Source of the DNA: Candidatus Poseidoniales archaeon
GTDB taxonomy: Archaea; Thermoplasmatota; Poseidoniia; Poseidoniales; Poseidoniaceae
Direction of reading: 5' to 3'
NCBI GenBank assembly: GCA_003602535.1
Contig: QQSA01000078.1
Location: 3,941-67,940 of the forward strand
Length of the DNA: 64,000 bases
Positions 1-9,360 of the stretch are shown one piece after another. Numbering within the stretch: position 1 is the first letter of the stretch; every line of letters begins with the position of its first letter. The notes below the pieces were generated by a model. That model was not told the origin of the DNA, did no database searches, and saw nothing but the letters and a program-made list of their open reading frames with translations. A program made the translations under genes and the position numbers.

Positions 1-42
1 CAACAGCAACAGCAGTACCAGCAACCACCTAATTATCCGTGA
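1..42 (+). CDS. C-terminal end of a Gln/Pro-rich protein (partial)
   Basis: Frame 1 is open from the left edge and ends in TGA at 40-42. The 13 visible residues are mostly Gln with Tyr, Pro and Asn, a composition typical of disordered tails. The rest of the gene lies outside the window, so no function can be given. It converges on the minus-strand gene that ends at 48, leaving five bases between the two stop codons. The tight convergent spacing favours a true gene end, but 13 residues are weak evidence. Confidence 0.45.
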   Translation, partial: QQQQQYQQPPNYP

Positions 43-47
43 TGAGT

Positions 48-1025
48 CTAAAGAATGTGAGTTCTAACTTCACAGGATGACGGTTTCTTTGGAGCTTCGC
101 TGAACCCGAATTTACATGGTTCATCCATTGAACTCATTCTTCCAAGGTTTTGTCCGGAAATTGTTGCCTTAGCATTGGTGATTTTTGAGACCCTATCTAT
201 CGCATACCATTCTTTTCGATGGTTCTTTGTAACTCCGTGAGTGCGAGTACCGAAGAATAGTTTTGCAAAGAATAATTCTACTGTTGCAATAAAAAATAAC
301 GAGCGCTTAAACGGAATTTTGAAACCTCTATTCCATTCAAATTCCAATTTCATAGAGTTGCAGTCTACTGAAAGGTTATTCTCACCATGTTTGACAAAAA
401 TATCTTGAATTTCTATTTGATCGAATGAATACATTGCATCTACATAGTCAGCAACCTCTTGATTTGGAGCTATCAAAACTCTTTGACCATCTGGCTTTGC
501 CCACATAATATCTGTAAATTCTCCAAATGGTGATTCATTCCATGCCCCAACAACAATTCTGTCTCCAGTCGAAAATCCACTAGAAGTTATTCGGCCTTTG
601 AAAACATCCATCATATCGATTAGTTTCTCTTTACCCTTGAACGGAGTTACCTCACCTATCCAGGTGATTGTGATGATTAGAATAATCTGAATCACTAATC
701 TCACTACATGCCAGATATCATCGTATGTTGTTCCATTCAGTGGAATATCATTGTACCACATGTTGAAATTGGCCCAGTATAGTACAACTAACATCCAAGC
801 AATTCCAACAGATGCTAGAGATCTAGTTCTAGGGATGATTAACATCAAACCAAGTACTGCTTCAAAGAAACCGCTGAGTAGAACCCAAAATGTTGCAGAA
901 GGCAATACCTCGGGAACAATTGGTTCATACCATTCTGGATTTATGAAATGGTCCACTCCTACCTTGATGAAGGCAAGGCCTAAGCCTAAAGCCAACAAAT
1001 CTCGTAAGGTGATTTTAGTTTTCAC
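48..1025 (-). CDS. DoxX-like four-helix membrane protein with an extra C-terminal domain
   Basis: The first ~130 of 325 residues hold four hydrophobic segments (about 10-30, 43-65, 68-90 and 106-125) in the DoxX/SURF4 arrangement, including an early Asp-His in the first helix region. DoxX family proteins are usually 120-160 residues, so this one carries about 195 additional mostly polar residues of no recognised family, with one amphipathic hydrophobic stretch near 243-262. DoxX proteins are linked to terminal oxidases or redox balance in some bacteria, but a role here is inference only. The gene stands alone on the minus strand. The start is ATG and is followed directly by a basic residue and the first helix. 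Confidence 0.6.
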   Translation of the reverse strand: MKTKITLRDLLALGLGLAFIKVGVDHFINPEWYEPIVPEVLPSATFWVLLSGFFEAVLGLMLIIPRTRSLASVGIAWMLVVLYWANFNMWYNDIPLNGTTYDDIWHVVRLVIQIILIITITWIGEVTPFKGKEKLIDMMDVFKGRITSSGFSTGDRIVVGAWNESPFGEFTDIMWAKPDGQRVLIAPNQEVADYVDAMYSFDQIEIQDIFVKHGENNLSVDCNSMKLEFEWNRGFKIPFKRSLFFIATVELFFAKLFFGTRTHGVTKNHRKEWYAIDRVSKITNAKATISGQNLGRMSSMDEPCKFGFSEAPKKPSSCEVRTHIL

Positions 1026-1090
1026 ATGCCTTCGAAATCAACTTGATAAAAAAAGGAATGTAATTTACCAAAGGGTAAATCAGCGATTTG

Positions 1091-1135
1091 AAAATTAAAA
1101 AAAGCCCTTCACAGAGCCGAAGTTCTGTGAAGGGC
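1091..1135 (-). terminator. Perfect 12-bp hairpin followed by a U tract, ending the MC1 transcript
   Basis: Bases 1104-1115 pair perfectly with 1124-1135 around an 8-base loop. Read on the minus strand, the stem is followed by seven T residues (complement of 1097-1103, with one interruption further on). It sits about 40 bases beyond the MC1 stop codon. Archaeal termination depends mainly on U tracts, so the hairpin may instead protect the 3' end. Confidence 0.7.
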
Positions 1136-1176
1136 GAAGTCCCAAAGGGTGTTAGCAATCAATCTTGATCCTTAGT

Positions 1177-1443
1177 TCAAAGGTGCTCGATTCCTTGCTT
1201 CTTTACGTTAGCCTTCTTGATCTTGTCAGGAAGCCACGCTGGGCCATTTGCAGGCTTGTCTACCTGTGTAATGCTGCCAGTGAAAACGTGGACTCTCTTT
1301 GTTCCACGCTCGCGTAGGCGTATGTCGGTGTGACCGCGAGTTGCTGCTTTTAGGGCTGCTCCTCTAGGTTGTTTGCTTGCAAATACTTGGCTGGTGTCTT
1401 TTCCGCCCTTCATCAGGACGAAGTACTTCTTTCCATCGCTCAT
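1177..1443 (-). CDS. Chromosomal protein MC1
   Basis: MC1 is a small monomeric archaeal architectural protein that binds and sharply bends DNA. The 88 residues match the family along their whole length: the KQPR-AALKAA segment, the RLRERGTK-VHVF core and the PAWLPDKI segment, with the expected basic composition. Family members are about 90 residues, so this one is complete. The ATG is preceded by GAGGT nine bases upstream. The transcript probably ends at the hairpin at 1091-1135. It would act in the nucleoid and may work alongside the Lys/Ala-rich HhH protein at 35.8-36.3 kb, which is inference. Confidence 0.9.
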   Translation of the reverse strand: MSDGKKYFVLMKGGKDTSQVFASKQPRGAALKAATRGHTDIRLRERGTKRVHVFTGSITQVDKPANGPAWLPDKIKKANVKKQGIEHL

Positions 1444-1490
1444 AGGTTATACCTCGGCACCCCTACGAACTCCTAAAGGTTATAATATTT
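1444..1490 (-). promoter_or_regulatory. MC1 promoter and SD-sequestering mini-hairpin
   Basis: A TATA-like run on the minus strand (1480-1490, AT only) lies 37-47 bases before the ATG and predicts a leader of about 15 bases. That leader holds AGGT-ATA-ACCT (1444-1454), which ends at the start codon. The SD bases GAGGT therefore form one arm of a possible 4-bp hairpin. The stem is short, so regulation is only a suggestion. Confidence 0.45.
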
Positions 1491-1581
1491 CCCCCAACAA
1501 ACCGCTATACTGCGCCTCATATTGCACGCAGTAGGCCTTTTCGAAAGCCACTTTAGAGCAGTATTGCTTTTGGCTATAGAT

Positions 1582-1815
1582 TTAAAATTCGGCTCCGGCA
1601 AGAGTCTTAGAATCGGTAACTCCAGGTACTTGTCGAATTATATCAACTACAGTTTGTGCAATGATTCCTAAGGTGTCAGCTTCTAACTTTACAATAATAT
1701 CATAATCGCCGAACAGAAGAGTTGAATCTACAACATTCTCGATCTCCTTAATCATTTGAAAGACCTCGTACTCCTTGCCAGGAGAGACGTTTACCAGAAC
1801 ATATCCTACCGCCAT
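1582..1815 (-). CDS. Stand-alone Lrp/AsnC ligand-binding (RAM) domain protein
   Basis: The protein of 77 residues matches the AsnC C-terminal effector-binding domain: an alternating beta-alpha start (AVGYVLVNV), a central FGDYDIIVKLEA strand and a VTDSKTL end. It has no DNA-binding helix-turn-helix. Such stand-alone RAM proteins form decamers or pair with full Lrp proteins and sense amino acids. I use the ATG at 1815, because the longer frame would begin at TTG (1821). It lies 31 bases after the stop of the giant surface protein gene on the same strand, so co-transcription is possible. A full-length Lrp protein is encoded at 41.6 kb. Confidence 0.8.
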   Translation of the reverse strand: MAVGYVLVNVSPGKEYEVFQMIKEIENVVDSTLLFGDYDIIVKLEADTLGIIAQTVVDIIRQVPGVTDSKTLAGAEF

Positions 1816-1846
1816 GTACAAGCCAAGAATTCAAACTTGATGAAAC

Positions 1847-4800
1847 CTATGTTAATCTTAGATCATCAAGGCTTTCTCGATATTGTTGCCATTGCTCTTC
1901 TTCCCAATCATCCGGCATAGGACCATCTAACCAGTTCAAAAATTCTTCAAGTGACCACCCTTCTGGGATTCTATCATCACTTTGAGGTGATGATTCTTCG
2001 ACATTCCAGGTTTCAACTTCTTCGTTATCTTCTTTCGATCTAAATTTCAAACTGAATACGATTATTGTGCCAAGTAGCAATAATATCCCTGAAATCGCCA
2101 ACGGAGTAGATATTGACTGACTACTTTCATCAGCCTTTTCATCGACATCATCACAACCCTCTTCACATTCAATTGGAGGATCAATGTAAAACGATGAAGA
2201 ATAATTTACAGTATTGTCACTCCAATCAATGCAAGAGATATTGAAAGTCATGTTTCCTGACAAGCTATTCGGTAAAATCCATGATGATGTCCAGAAACCG
2301 GACTCATCTAGATCTGTAACCGCGCTATTTTCTCGAGAGTATACCTGAATACCATTTTGGAAATAGTTGATCCCACAGGTCGCGTCAATTCCATCGGCAT
2401 CTTCCATTTCAACAAGCACTTCAAATGCAGAGCCATGTGAGATATTCAAATCGTGGATTACTTCTATTGTTGGTGGAGAGTGCATGAATTCAAATTGAAG
2501 ATAAGAATTCGATGCTATTTCATCAATATCAACTATCCTTACACCCAAACTTCCTTCTCCGGGAACAAATGATGAATCCAATCGGATTCTAAAATGATAG
2601 ATTCCGTTTTGTTCGGGAACATCAGTACCGCAATTGGCTGGGACCTGAGATGGTGCAGAAACAATCCAACCGAATTGCTCAAGATTCGCTGTAACCGAAG
2701 CTACTGGGCGAGATGAATGAATTCGAACAACAGCATCGGCAGATTGGCCGAACATCAATTGATCAACCTTGGTTTCATTTTGGCAGAGGTCTATCGACAA
2801 TATTGTTGGCGGGCTCAATAGAATAGTTGTTTCGAGAGATGATGTGCTACTCGCCCCATTTGCCCCTGTTACGGAGATATTAATTTGCAGACTACCGCTT
2901 TCGATTATATCAGTTGTAGATAATTGAATCATCGACAAACCATTATCAAAAACAACAGGGATTGTGTAAGGGCTTTGACCTGGCCATTTGATTGTGACAT
3001 CGCCATAGACATTGCTTACTGTATCATCAGCATCGGTCACTATAATTCTGAGTTGCTCGTCTCCACTCGCAACAACATTCTCAACCTGATTTCCAGATTG
3101 ATCGACTATTGACATATCGATTACAGGGGCTTGGTCTCTTATTTTGATAGTCCTACTTGTCAAGAAATCTCCACTATTACTTCTTAATTCAAGACTGAAT
3201 GAATCTAGACTTGTTTGCGTTGGAATCGTCAACGAGGCTATGTAGCAGTGATGCTCTGAACTGCTACCTTGACGATGTGACATACCATCGATATTACCAC
3301 GTTCCGATATGAAAATCGGCAAATCGATTGCCGGATTGTGATCGGGATCTAATACGCAAGCCTTCAGTGTTGTAACATATCCTCTTCTCAATCCGATATA
3401 CGGGTTTGAAGTAAGTACAGAGGCACCGCCCCATTCTGAGTCATCCACCCCCGAAACATGGATTCCAAACCAGAATGCGGGTGCATTTCTAATTTGAGCA
3501 ATTGCAAGTGAAGTGGAATTCGTCGTGAGATTTGATTGGTCGGTAGAGATTACCTGTAAATCAAGTACACCAAGAGGGATGTCCGCTGGTAAATCGATAG
3601 TTGTCCACCAAAGGAACCCGTCCTGACTACCAGTATTTTGCCAAACCCATTCTGTACTATTATTTCCGAAACTTACTCTCCAAGCAATTTGTACCGAATC
3701 AACTGAAACATCATCTGAAGCTTCAATACTACAAACGAACCTGTCCCCTCTGCTATACTGAGTAGAATCACAAAAGATGTCTTCTATTACGGGTGGTGTG
3801 TTTACCCACAAAGTTAGATCGAATATATTGTTGTCAATATTCCTTTCAGGATTTATTGGGGTTGTTGCTTGCCATCTGATTACAAGATTGTTCCATCCGT
3901 CTCTTGACGTGTTTAACTGTAATTTGATTATTTGGCGACTACCATTTAACTCGCCATTAGGAATTGTTAGAGATTGATTTACAAGCATGATGCTGCCTAA
4001 TTTGTCAATCACACTTAACTCTCCAACCGCATCACCTGGGCCGATATTTTGTAGTGCGATTTCGATTTCAAAATCCTGATTTTGTGAAACATTTTCCACT
4101 ACTCGAACATCTATGATTTCGATATCATGAACAATATCGGCGTAAGGACTCATCTTTGGGTCTCCAACAACAACACCCATCCAACTAATCATTGTATTAG
4201 CTGCAGCATATGACTCGGCTAGATTGAAACCGCTTGTGTAAGATGATAACAGCACACTTGGAGAGGATACTGCTGTTAGATATGGTTCATACACGTAACC
4301 TTTGATTCCACTCGCTCCATCCTCAAGAATATCTGCAACCAGAGATTGCCCGTATGAGGTTCCCCAATTGAAGGATCTAGCTCCTGTACTTACCGCGGTT
4401 TCTACTATCGAACCATTTACCCAATTCATATGTGGCCTGATTACCCTCAATACTGTTGAATCAATGAATAACGATCCTTCTGTGGAGGTAGGTACTATGT
4501 CGAGAGATATTCTAATTTTGAATGATGTCGCATTAGCATCTGGTCTAAATCTCATACTTTTGGAGCTCCAATCTACGTTGAATGCCTGATTAGATGATTC
4601 GTTGTTATTCAATTCGTTTCCATTAGAATCATACGATGTAACTTGAATATTGTATTCTCCAAATACATCTCCAGTTCTCTTACCATGAGTGTATACAACC
4701 CAAGCATGGTTAGTAAAATTAGTAGGTATACTGTGAGTTGTTTCTAAGTAAGCAACTCCCTGACCGTTACCCGAATACGATGAACAATTGTTGACAATAT

Positions 4801-6964
4801 CTCGGTTTAGGCTTGTAATTGAACCATTGGTCAATGCTGTGTCCCAGATCATTAGATTGTCAATCATGCCCTCGAAATGTGAATTCCCTGCCCGGTTTAC
4901 ACCTAATTTGTATAAATCAAAATTATTTATCGAACCATTAGGGAAATAATTGGTATTAACCAAAACTCCATCCATGTATTGCCTTGTATATCCGGATTCG
5001 TAAACAGTTACTAGATGTGTCCATTTTTGGGGATTAACATCTCCAAATGCTAGAGACTGATTGTTGTGTAATTTCCATTTACCTCCAGAGATCATATGCT
5101 GAAATGATTGATTCGAACCTGCTGCATCATCGATTGCGAAGGTAGAGGCATAGGTAGATTGATTGGAAATATTAGCCCAAACCCATTGACTGACTGAAAA
5201 ATTACCCAACCAATCATCGACATTGACCTTAGCATAGTCATCAACACCATCGTACCATAGGCAATCTCCATCTATGCAAGTTTTCCAGTTGGTTGAATTC
5301 ATACCGTAAAGAGTAAAATTAGAACCATTAGATAAACTATCATTAGTTTGATTTCCAGAACCTTCATCAAAATTCCAATGATGAATCAGATTGTCATTTT
5401 GAGGTATGTAATCTCCTGCAACGTAAAATGCAGAAGAAGGGATTGTCGCTTTGCTAACATTATCACTCTGCCATGATAATTTTAGTCCATGAGGGCCTCC
5501 TCCTTGGAAAAATTCAACTCTAAAATCATGATAGCCTTCGGTTAAGTTTAGGATTACTGAATGTTCTCTCATTCCATGCATTCCATAATTTTGGATTGCA
5601 CTTTGTCCATCGATCCATAACTCACTGCCATCATCCGAGTTAAGATAAAATGTCCAATTTCCAGATTCTGGAATATCGATTAAACCACTGAACCTAGCCC
5701 CCCAGTTATGTTTGAAACGGTTATCCAAACCAGGGTACGGGCTTCCGGACGAAGAATAAGCAAGACTACTTTCTAAACGAATATGATCTGGAACTCTATC
5801 AATTAAATCAGGCATTGAGGCCGAATTAAAACTGATTCCTTCATTGTCAAAATATTCGGCGAATATTCCCTGCAACATTTCGCCTGATTCTTGGTTACAA
5901 TCTGTAGATATTTGTGCTTCTAATGCTCCATTTCCACCTTGCTTGGTTTGTGTTTGATATGTCCAGTTAAATTCGTCTCCAGAGGAAACAGAAGGAGATG
6001 TAGCATTCCAATATCTAGAACCGCTAGTCCAAGCCGTATCAGTAGTATCAAAGCCGCCATTAGAGAGGTAATTCTTATTCCAATTCCCGTCATTACTTCC
6101 CCATGATGCATATCCAATTACATTGGAGAGATTAGTGACAAATTCTGTTTCTTCATCAAAGTATACTGGGAGATTCATTGTTCCGTTCAAAGTACTGTTA
6201 GTCACATACAAATCATCATTCCAGAATTTGTATCCAGACTCATTTCTATTTGTTGCCAAATCAAGTACATGAGTTCCTCTCGAGCCGTAAGAATTGTTTG
6301 CTTTCTCAATCAATTCTAGAGCGGTGTCTACAGAATATCCTGTTAGCCTTGTAACCAAAAAGAATCCATATTCATCCCTAGTGAATTCCTTCATCTCTTT
6401 TCCTGCTAATGGCCCATAACCATGATTGGTCCACCAGTTTGACCCGATGTCCGCATCATAACTTCCTCCGACTAATGCTATCTCTTGATCAAATGATGCT
6501 TTACTATCTCCGCCACTAACTCTCAGTGGGATCCCCTTAGTTGTGACAAGGTAATTGATATCGCTACCATTGTATTCAGACAACATAAGTCTGAACGGTT
6601 CGAGGAAGTATGTCTCAAACTGATTTCGATTGATTGTTTCGCCCGTTGGAGTTGAAGAATTATCGAATATGAATATTCGATCAGAACTGATGTTTCTTGC
6701 AGTTACAAACGCCCAACCAATAGTTCGGCTAGCTTCTGATTGATTGTTGATTAACACCACCACGTCGCTGTAGTCGACAGCGGTTGAGAGATTGAATCCG
6801 CCAGGTACAGCAACTGTGCGGAATGGTGACTCGTTCCAGACATCATTCGATGTACTGGAAGCATCGTATCTTGGCTCTTCAATATTGATATTTGAAGATA
6901 CATCTGTTGGGATATGGATGCCTCCTAAGACAAAAAGCGCGACGAGTAGAAGCGCTTTTCTCAT
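1847..6964 (-). CDS. Giant secreted surface protein: split TIGR03790-like domain with PA14 and LamG inserts
   Basis: About 1705 residues. An N-terminal signal peptide (MRKALLLVALFVL) closely resembles that of the surface protein at 13.5 kb, which favours the second ATG (6964) over the one at 6973. Residues ~60-290 resemble the first part of TIGR03790 proteins (YLVTTKGIPLRVSGG near 140). A PA14-like domain follows (~370-500, with SDDGSELWIDG), then a LamG-like domain (~530-710, with DGVDDYAKV and DNLMIWDTAL). The second part of TIGR03790 comes at ~860-950 (GYVYEPYLTAV and GVVVGDP), then CARDB-like and other beta-sandwich repeats. A single membrane helix lies near 1625-1642, with a short acidic cytoplasmic tail. 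It probably is a cell-surface adhesin or carbohydrate-binding protein; the exact ligand is unknown. Confidence 0.8.
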   Translation of the reverse strand: MRKALLLVALFVLGGIHIPTDVSSNINIEEPRYDASSTSNDVWNESPFRTVAVPGGFNLSTAVDYSDVVVLINNQSEASRTIGWAFVTARNISSDRIFIFDNSSTPTGETINRNQFETYFLEPFRLMLSEYNGSDINYLVTTKGIPLRVSGGDSKASFDQEIALVGGSYDADIGSNWWTNHGYGPLAGKEMKEFTRDEYGFFLVTRLTGYSVDTALELIEKANNSYGSRGTHVLDLATNRNESGYKFWNDDLYVTNSTLNGTMNLPVYFDEETEFVTNLSNVIGYASWGSNDGNWNKNYLSNGGFDTTDTAWTSGSRYWNATSPSVSSGDEFNWTYQTQTKQGGNGALEAQISTDCNQESGEMLQGIFAEYFDNEGISFNSASMPDLIDRVPDHIRLESSLAYSSSGSPYPGLDNRFKHNWGARFSGLIDIPESGNWTFYLNSDDGSELWIDGQSAIQNYGMHGMREHSVILNLTEGYHDFRVEFFQGGGPHGLKLSWQSDNVSKATIPSSAFYVAGDYIPQNDNLIHHWNFDEGSGNQTNDSLSNGSNFTLYGMNSTNWKTCIDGDCLWYDGVDDYAKVNVDDWLGNFSVSQWVWANISNQSTYASTFAIDDAAGSNQSFQHMISGGKWKLHNNQSLAFGDVNPQKWTHLVTVYESGYTRQYMDGVLVNTNYFPNGSINNFDLYKLGVNRAGNSHFEGMIDNLMIWDTALTNGSITSLNRDIVNNCSSYSGNGQGVAYLETTHSIPTNFTNHAWVVYTHGKRTGDVFGEYNIQVTSYDSNGNELNNNESSNQAFNVDWSSKSMRFRPDANATSFKIRISLDIVPTSTEGSLFIDSTVLRVIRPHMNWVNGSIVETAVSTGARSFNWGTSYGQSLVADILEDGASGIKGYVYEPYLTAVSSPSVLLSSYTSGFNLAESYAAANTMISWMGVVVGDPKMSPYADIVHDIEIIDVRVVENVSQNQDFEIEIALQNIGPGDAVGELSVIDKLGSIMLVNQSLTIPNGELNGSRQIIKLQLNTSRDGWNNLVIRWQATTPINPERNIDNNIFDLTLWVNTPPVIEDIFCDSTQYSRGDRFVCSIEASDDVSVDSVQIAWRVSFGNNSTEWVWQNTGSQDGFLWWTTIDLPADIPLGVLDLQVISTDQSNLTTNSTSLAIAQIRNAPAFWFGIHVSGVDDSEWGGASVLTSNPYIGLRRGYVTTLKACVLDPDHNPAIDLPIFISERGNIDGMSHRQGSSSEHHCYIASLTIPTQTSLDSFSLELRSNSGDFLTSRTIKIRDQAPVIDMSIVDQSGNQVENVVASGDEQLRIIVTDADDTVSNVYGDVTIKWPGQSPYTIPVVFDNGLSMIQLSTTDIIESGSLQINISVTGANGASSTSSLETTILLSPPTILSIDLCQNETKVDQLMFGQSADAVVRIHSSRPVASVTANLEQFGWIVSAPSQVPANCGTDVPEQNGIYHFRIRLDSSFVPGEGSLGVRIVDIDEIASNSYLQFEFMHSPPTIEVIHDLNISHGSAFEVLVEMEDADGIDATCGINYFQNGIQVYSRENSAVTDLDESGFWTSSWILPNSLSGNMTFNISCIDWSDNTVNYSSSFYIDPPIECEEGCDDVDEKADESSQSISTPLAISGILLLLGTIIVFSLKFRSKEDNEEVETWNVEESSPQSDDRIPEGWSLEEFLNWLDGPMPDDWEEEQWQQYRESLDDLRLT

Positions 6965-7090
6965 AGAGGACATGGCACTAGGGCAGGATTGTTATTCAAA
7001 GTCACTTCGATTGATTGTATGTTGTAAAAAAAGGTGATTTATCGGTTTTTAGTCAATGTGTATATGAAGGTCGGCCCCCCCTGCCCTAAC

Positions 7091-7717
7091 ATGGTCGAAT
7101 TGTACATGGCGCGAAAATGTCGCTGGGGAGTCCTTCGAGTAATAGGAGGAGACCTACATCTACAAGAGGCCGATGCAGTAGTCACACCTGCAAACAATAG
7201 ACTATCTGGCAGAGAAGGTATCGATTCTCAAATACACAAAGCAGCCGGAGATGAATTGCGTGAATTCTGTCGAGAGGTTAGTATCGAACAACGTAAACTG
7301 AACCTACCTCCGTGCCCGGTTACAAGTAATGTAGTTTCAAAACCATATAATCTTGAAAATCGATTCAAACATATTATCCATGTTGTAAGCCCTGATTGTA
7401 GAAGGCCAAATCAGGATGAGTCTCGTAGAACTCTATTGCCTACAGCATATGAAAATCTATTTTCAACACTAAAAGATCTCAAGGATGTAAGTGTTGTCGC
7501 TGCGCCCCCACTTTCGATGGGCGTATTTGCGTACCCGCACAGAGAAGGTGCTCGTCTAACACTCGAATGCCTACTAGGGATATTAGATGGAGAAAAAGAT
7601 CCTGGAATTAAGGAATACAACATCATTGTTAAGGAAAGAAATTTCATCAAAAACATGAGAATAGTCTACCGTGAGTCGGAAGACCAACTTCCTGGCATTG
7701 ACACCACAATGGAATGA
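7091..7717 (+). CDS. Macro domain protein
   Basis: The protein of about 208 residues is a single macro domain, a fold that binds ADP-ribose and related nucleotides and often removes ADP-ribose. Visible signatures are GGDLHLQEADAVVTPANN near the N-terminus, the SGREGIDSQIHKAAG helix, and a later APPLSMGVFAYP loop that matches the phosphate-binding loop region. A TATA-like TGTATATG at 7058-7065 lies about 30 bases before the ATG at 7091, which fits a leaderless start; ATG 7106 is an alternative. The diadenylate cyclase gene follows nine bases after its stop, so the two are almost certainly co-transcribed. Confidence 0.8.
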   Translation: MVELYMARKCRWGVLRVIGGDLHLQEADAVVTPANNRLSGREGIDSQIHKAAGDELREFCREVSIEQRKLNLPPCPVTSNVVSKPYNLENRFKHIIHVVSPDCRRPNQDESRRTLLPTAYENLFSTLKDLKDVSVVAAPPLSMGVFAYPHREGARLTLECLLGILDGEKDPGIKEYNIIVKERNFIKNMRIVYRESEDQLPGIDTTME

Positions 7718-7726
7718 GGTGAATAA

Positions 7727-8575
7727 ATGGTCGATCTGCCAAATATGGTAGCCTCGACTATCGAAAATGATCGTTCAGGTTTCACAGCCGCTGTTCTACT
7801 TTCAAACAACTCTAGAACAGTTCGGAAAATTAGAGAGTTATTACCAACAAAACTTCGGATGGTAACTCTTACTTCTTCTTCAAAGGTTTATGAAAATCTC
7901 AAAGAGTCTAATATCGATGTAGAACTTCTTGAAGATTCACTATCCTCACAAGGTTTGTCAGTTCTAAATAGCCTCCATGACATCATCCTACAAGGTTTAG
8001 GTGAAGGTCGTTTCAAGTCTAACGATAGAATATTGGCGATTCTAGGTGAGCCAATGGATGGAGTAATAATAATCGAAGCTAATAGCTTAACTTCCAACCG
8101 TCTAGCTATTATGGCACAAGAGCATAGTATCGATATTGGAGTTCTTGCAAGGCTGATGGAATTAGCTCGACACATAGGAAGTAGAGGTCGAGAAGGGCAT
8201 GCAGTTGGAGCATTATTTGCCATTGGATCCGTACCTAAATTGAGAAGATATTCCACCGCATTAGTATTGAACCCGTTCAAAGGTCATTCAGATTCTAAAA
8301 AGAGTGTTCTAGACACAAATAATCACGAAACATTAGCCGAATTCGCATGGCTAGATGGTGCAATCCTATTCAATTCGAAAGGAATTGCTAGCGATGCAGG
8401 ACGATATGTACAGGTCCCATCTGGAATTGCATCCAAACCTGGAGAAGGTGGTAGACACTTGGCTGCTCGTTCTATCAGCCAACTTGCAGATGCAATTTCG
8501 ATATGTGTCTCCTCCAGTGGAGTAATCACATTGTATTCTAAAGGAAGAGAAAGATACCGCGTCAGGCTCTCTTAA
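7727..8575 (+). CDS. dacZ: Diadenylate cyclase (c-di-AMP synthase), DacZ type
   Basis: The DAC (DisA_N) domain fills the C-terminal half of the 282 residues. It shows the DGA motif (D210-G211-A212, LDGAILFNSKG) and the second nucleotide-binding motif at 243-247, which reads RHLAA instead of the usual RHRAA. It would condense two ATP into c-di-AMP, a second messenger for osmotic and potassium control in several archaea. The N-terminal ~150 residues match the extra domain of archaeal DacZ only in a general way. A strong SD (GAGGTGA) lies five bases before the ATG. It is second in an operon with the macro-domain gene, and its 3' end overlaps the convergent gene by 14 bases. Confidence 0.8.
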   Translation: MVDLPNMVASTIENDRSGFTAAVLLSNNSRTVRKIRELLPTKLRMVTLTSSSKVYENLKESNIDVELLEDSLSSQGLSVLNSLHDIILQGLGEGRFKSNDRILAILGEPMDGVIIIEANSLTSNRLAIMAQEHSIDIGVLARLMELARHIGSRGREGHAVGALFAIGSVPKLRRYSTALVLNPFKGHSDSKKSVLDTNNHETLAEFAWLDGAILFNSKGIASDAGRYVQVPSGIASKPGEGGRHLAARSISQLADAISICVSSSGVITLYSKGRERYRVRLS

Positions 8576-9278
8576 TCGCTTCATCCATAGTCAATTCGCC
8601 GCATGCAACCATTCTAGCCAATTCAGTTGAAATTGTAATATCTCCAGAACTGTGTATTCTCGATTGTCTCTTTACTTCCCGTAAATCGCCATCGGTAGGT
8701 TCCAATTTACGGATTTGATATGCTCTTTCTCCTTTGATTAGAGCAATTCTTGTAGCTGCATGAATATGGGCCTTTGATCTTGAACCTGAACTGGTTCTAT
8801 GTTCACTTACTTGGTATGTTTCAATATCTCTTTGCAGCAATTGATTGATGATTCTATCTCTGATTAGCGGAGCACCGTCACCTACTTTGGCAATCATTCG
8901 CAGGTGTTCAACCGCGGTAGATAGAGCAACTATGTGGTCTGCAACAGTGTCGATACTTTCCAGTTGAGCGCTTCCTACAACCACTCCATCTGCCAACCAT
9001 GCTAAACCGGGTCTTGGCCCTGGGTCGATTCCGAATACCAATTGAACTGCATTATCAAGACCTCTTGATGCTTGTATTGCCCTTTCAACAGCGATTTCGA
9101 TATTCTCCTCGACCGCTGGTATTTCTCCATCAATTACCTCTTCAGGCGAGGTCAGTAAAACACCGTCCCATGAATCTTCAGATGATAGCATAACAAAGTT
9201 ACATTTTCTTCTCTTCAATTCTCGCATCAAATGGAAAGAAAGTCGGAAATCTTCCGTTCTAACTGCTATGCGGCGCAC
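8562..9278 (-). CDS. Predicted RNase H/RuvC-fold protein of unknown role
   Basis: I do not recognise a named family for this 238-residue protein. Its central part begins with a strand carrying an acidic residue in the pattern FGIDPGPRPGLAWLADG, typical of the first strand of RuvC and RNase H-like folds, followed by a GSAQL strand. A later segment (GDGAPLIRDRIINQLL) and SKAHIHAATRIALI fit the alternating helix pattern of that fold. It starts at GTG 9278 and is divergent from hjc, 82 bases away. A nuclease or nucleotidyl-phosphate function is possible, but a degenerate fold cannot be excluded. Confidence 0.5.
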   Translation of the reverse strand: MRRIAVRTEDFRLSFHLMRELKRRKCNFVMLSSEDSWDGVLLTSPEEVIDGEIPAVEENIEIAVERAIQASRGLDNAVQLVFGIDPGPRPGLAWLADGVVVGSAQLESIDTVADHIVALSTAVEHLRMIAKVGDGAPLIRDRIINQLLQRDIETYQVSEHRTSSGSRSKAHIHAATRIALIKGERAYQIRKLEPTDGDLREVKRQSRIHSSGDITISTELARMVACGELTMDEAIKRA

Positions 9279-9360
9279 ATACGGCCGTAGGCGTAATCAC
9301 GCTTCAATATGACGCGTAAACAACGATATCATCAAAAGCATTTGACAATGATTCTGTATT

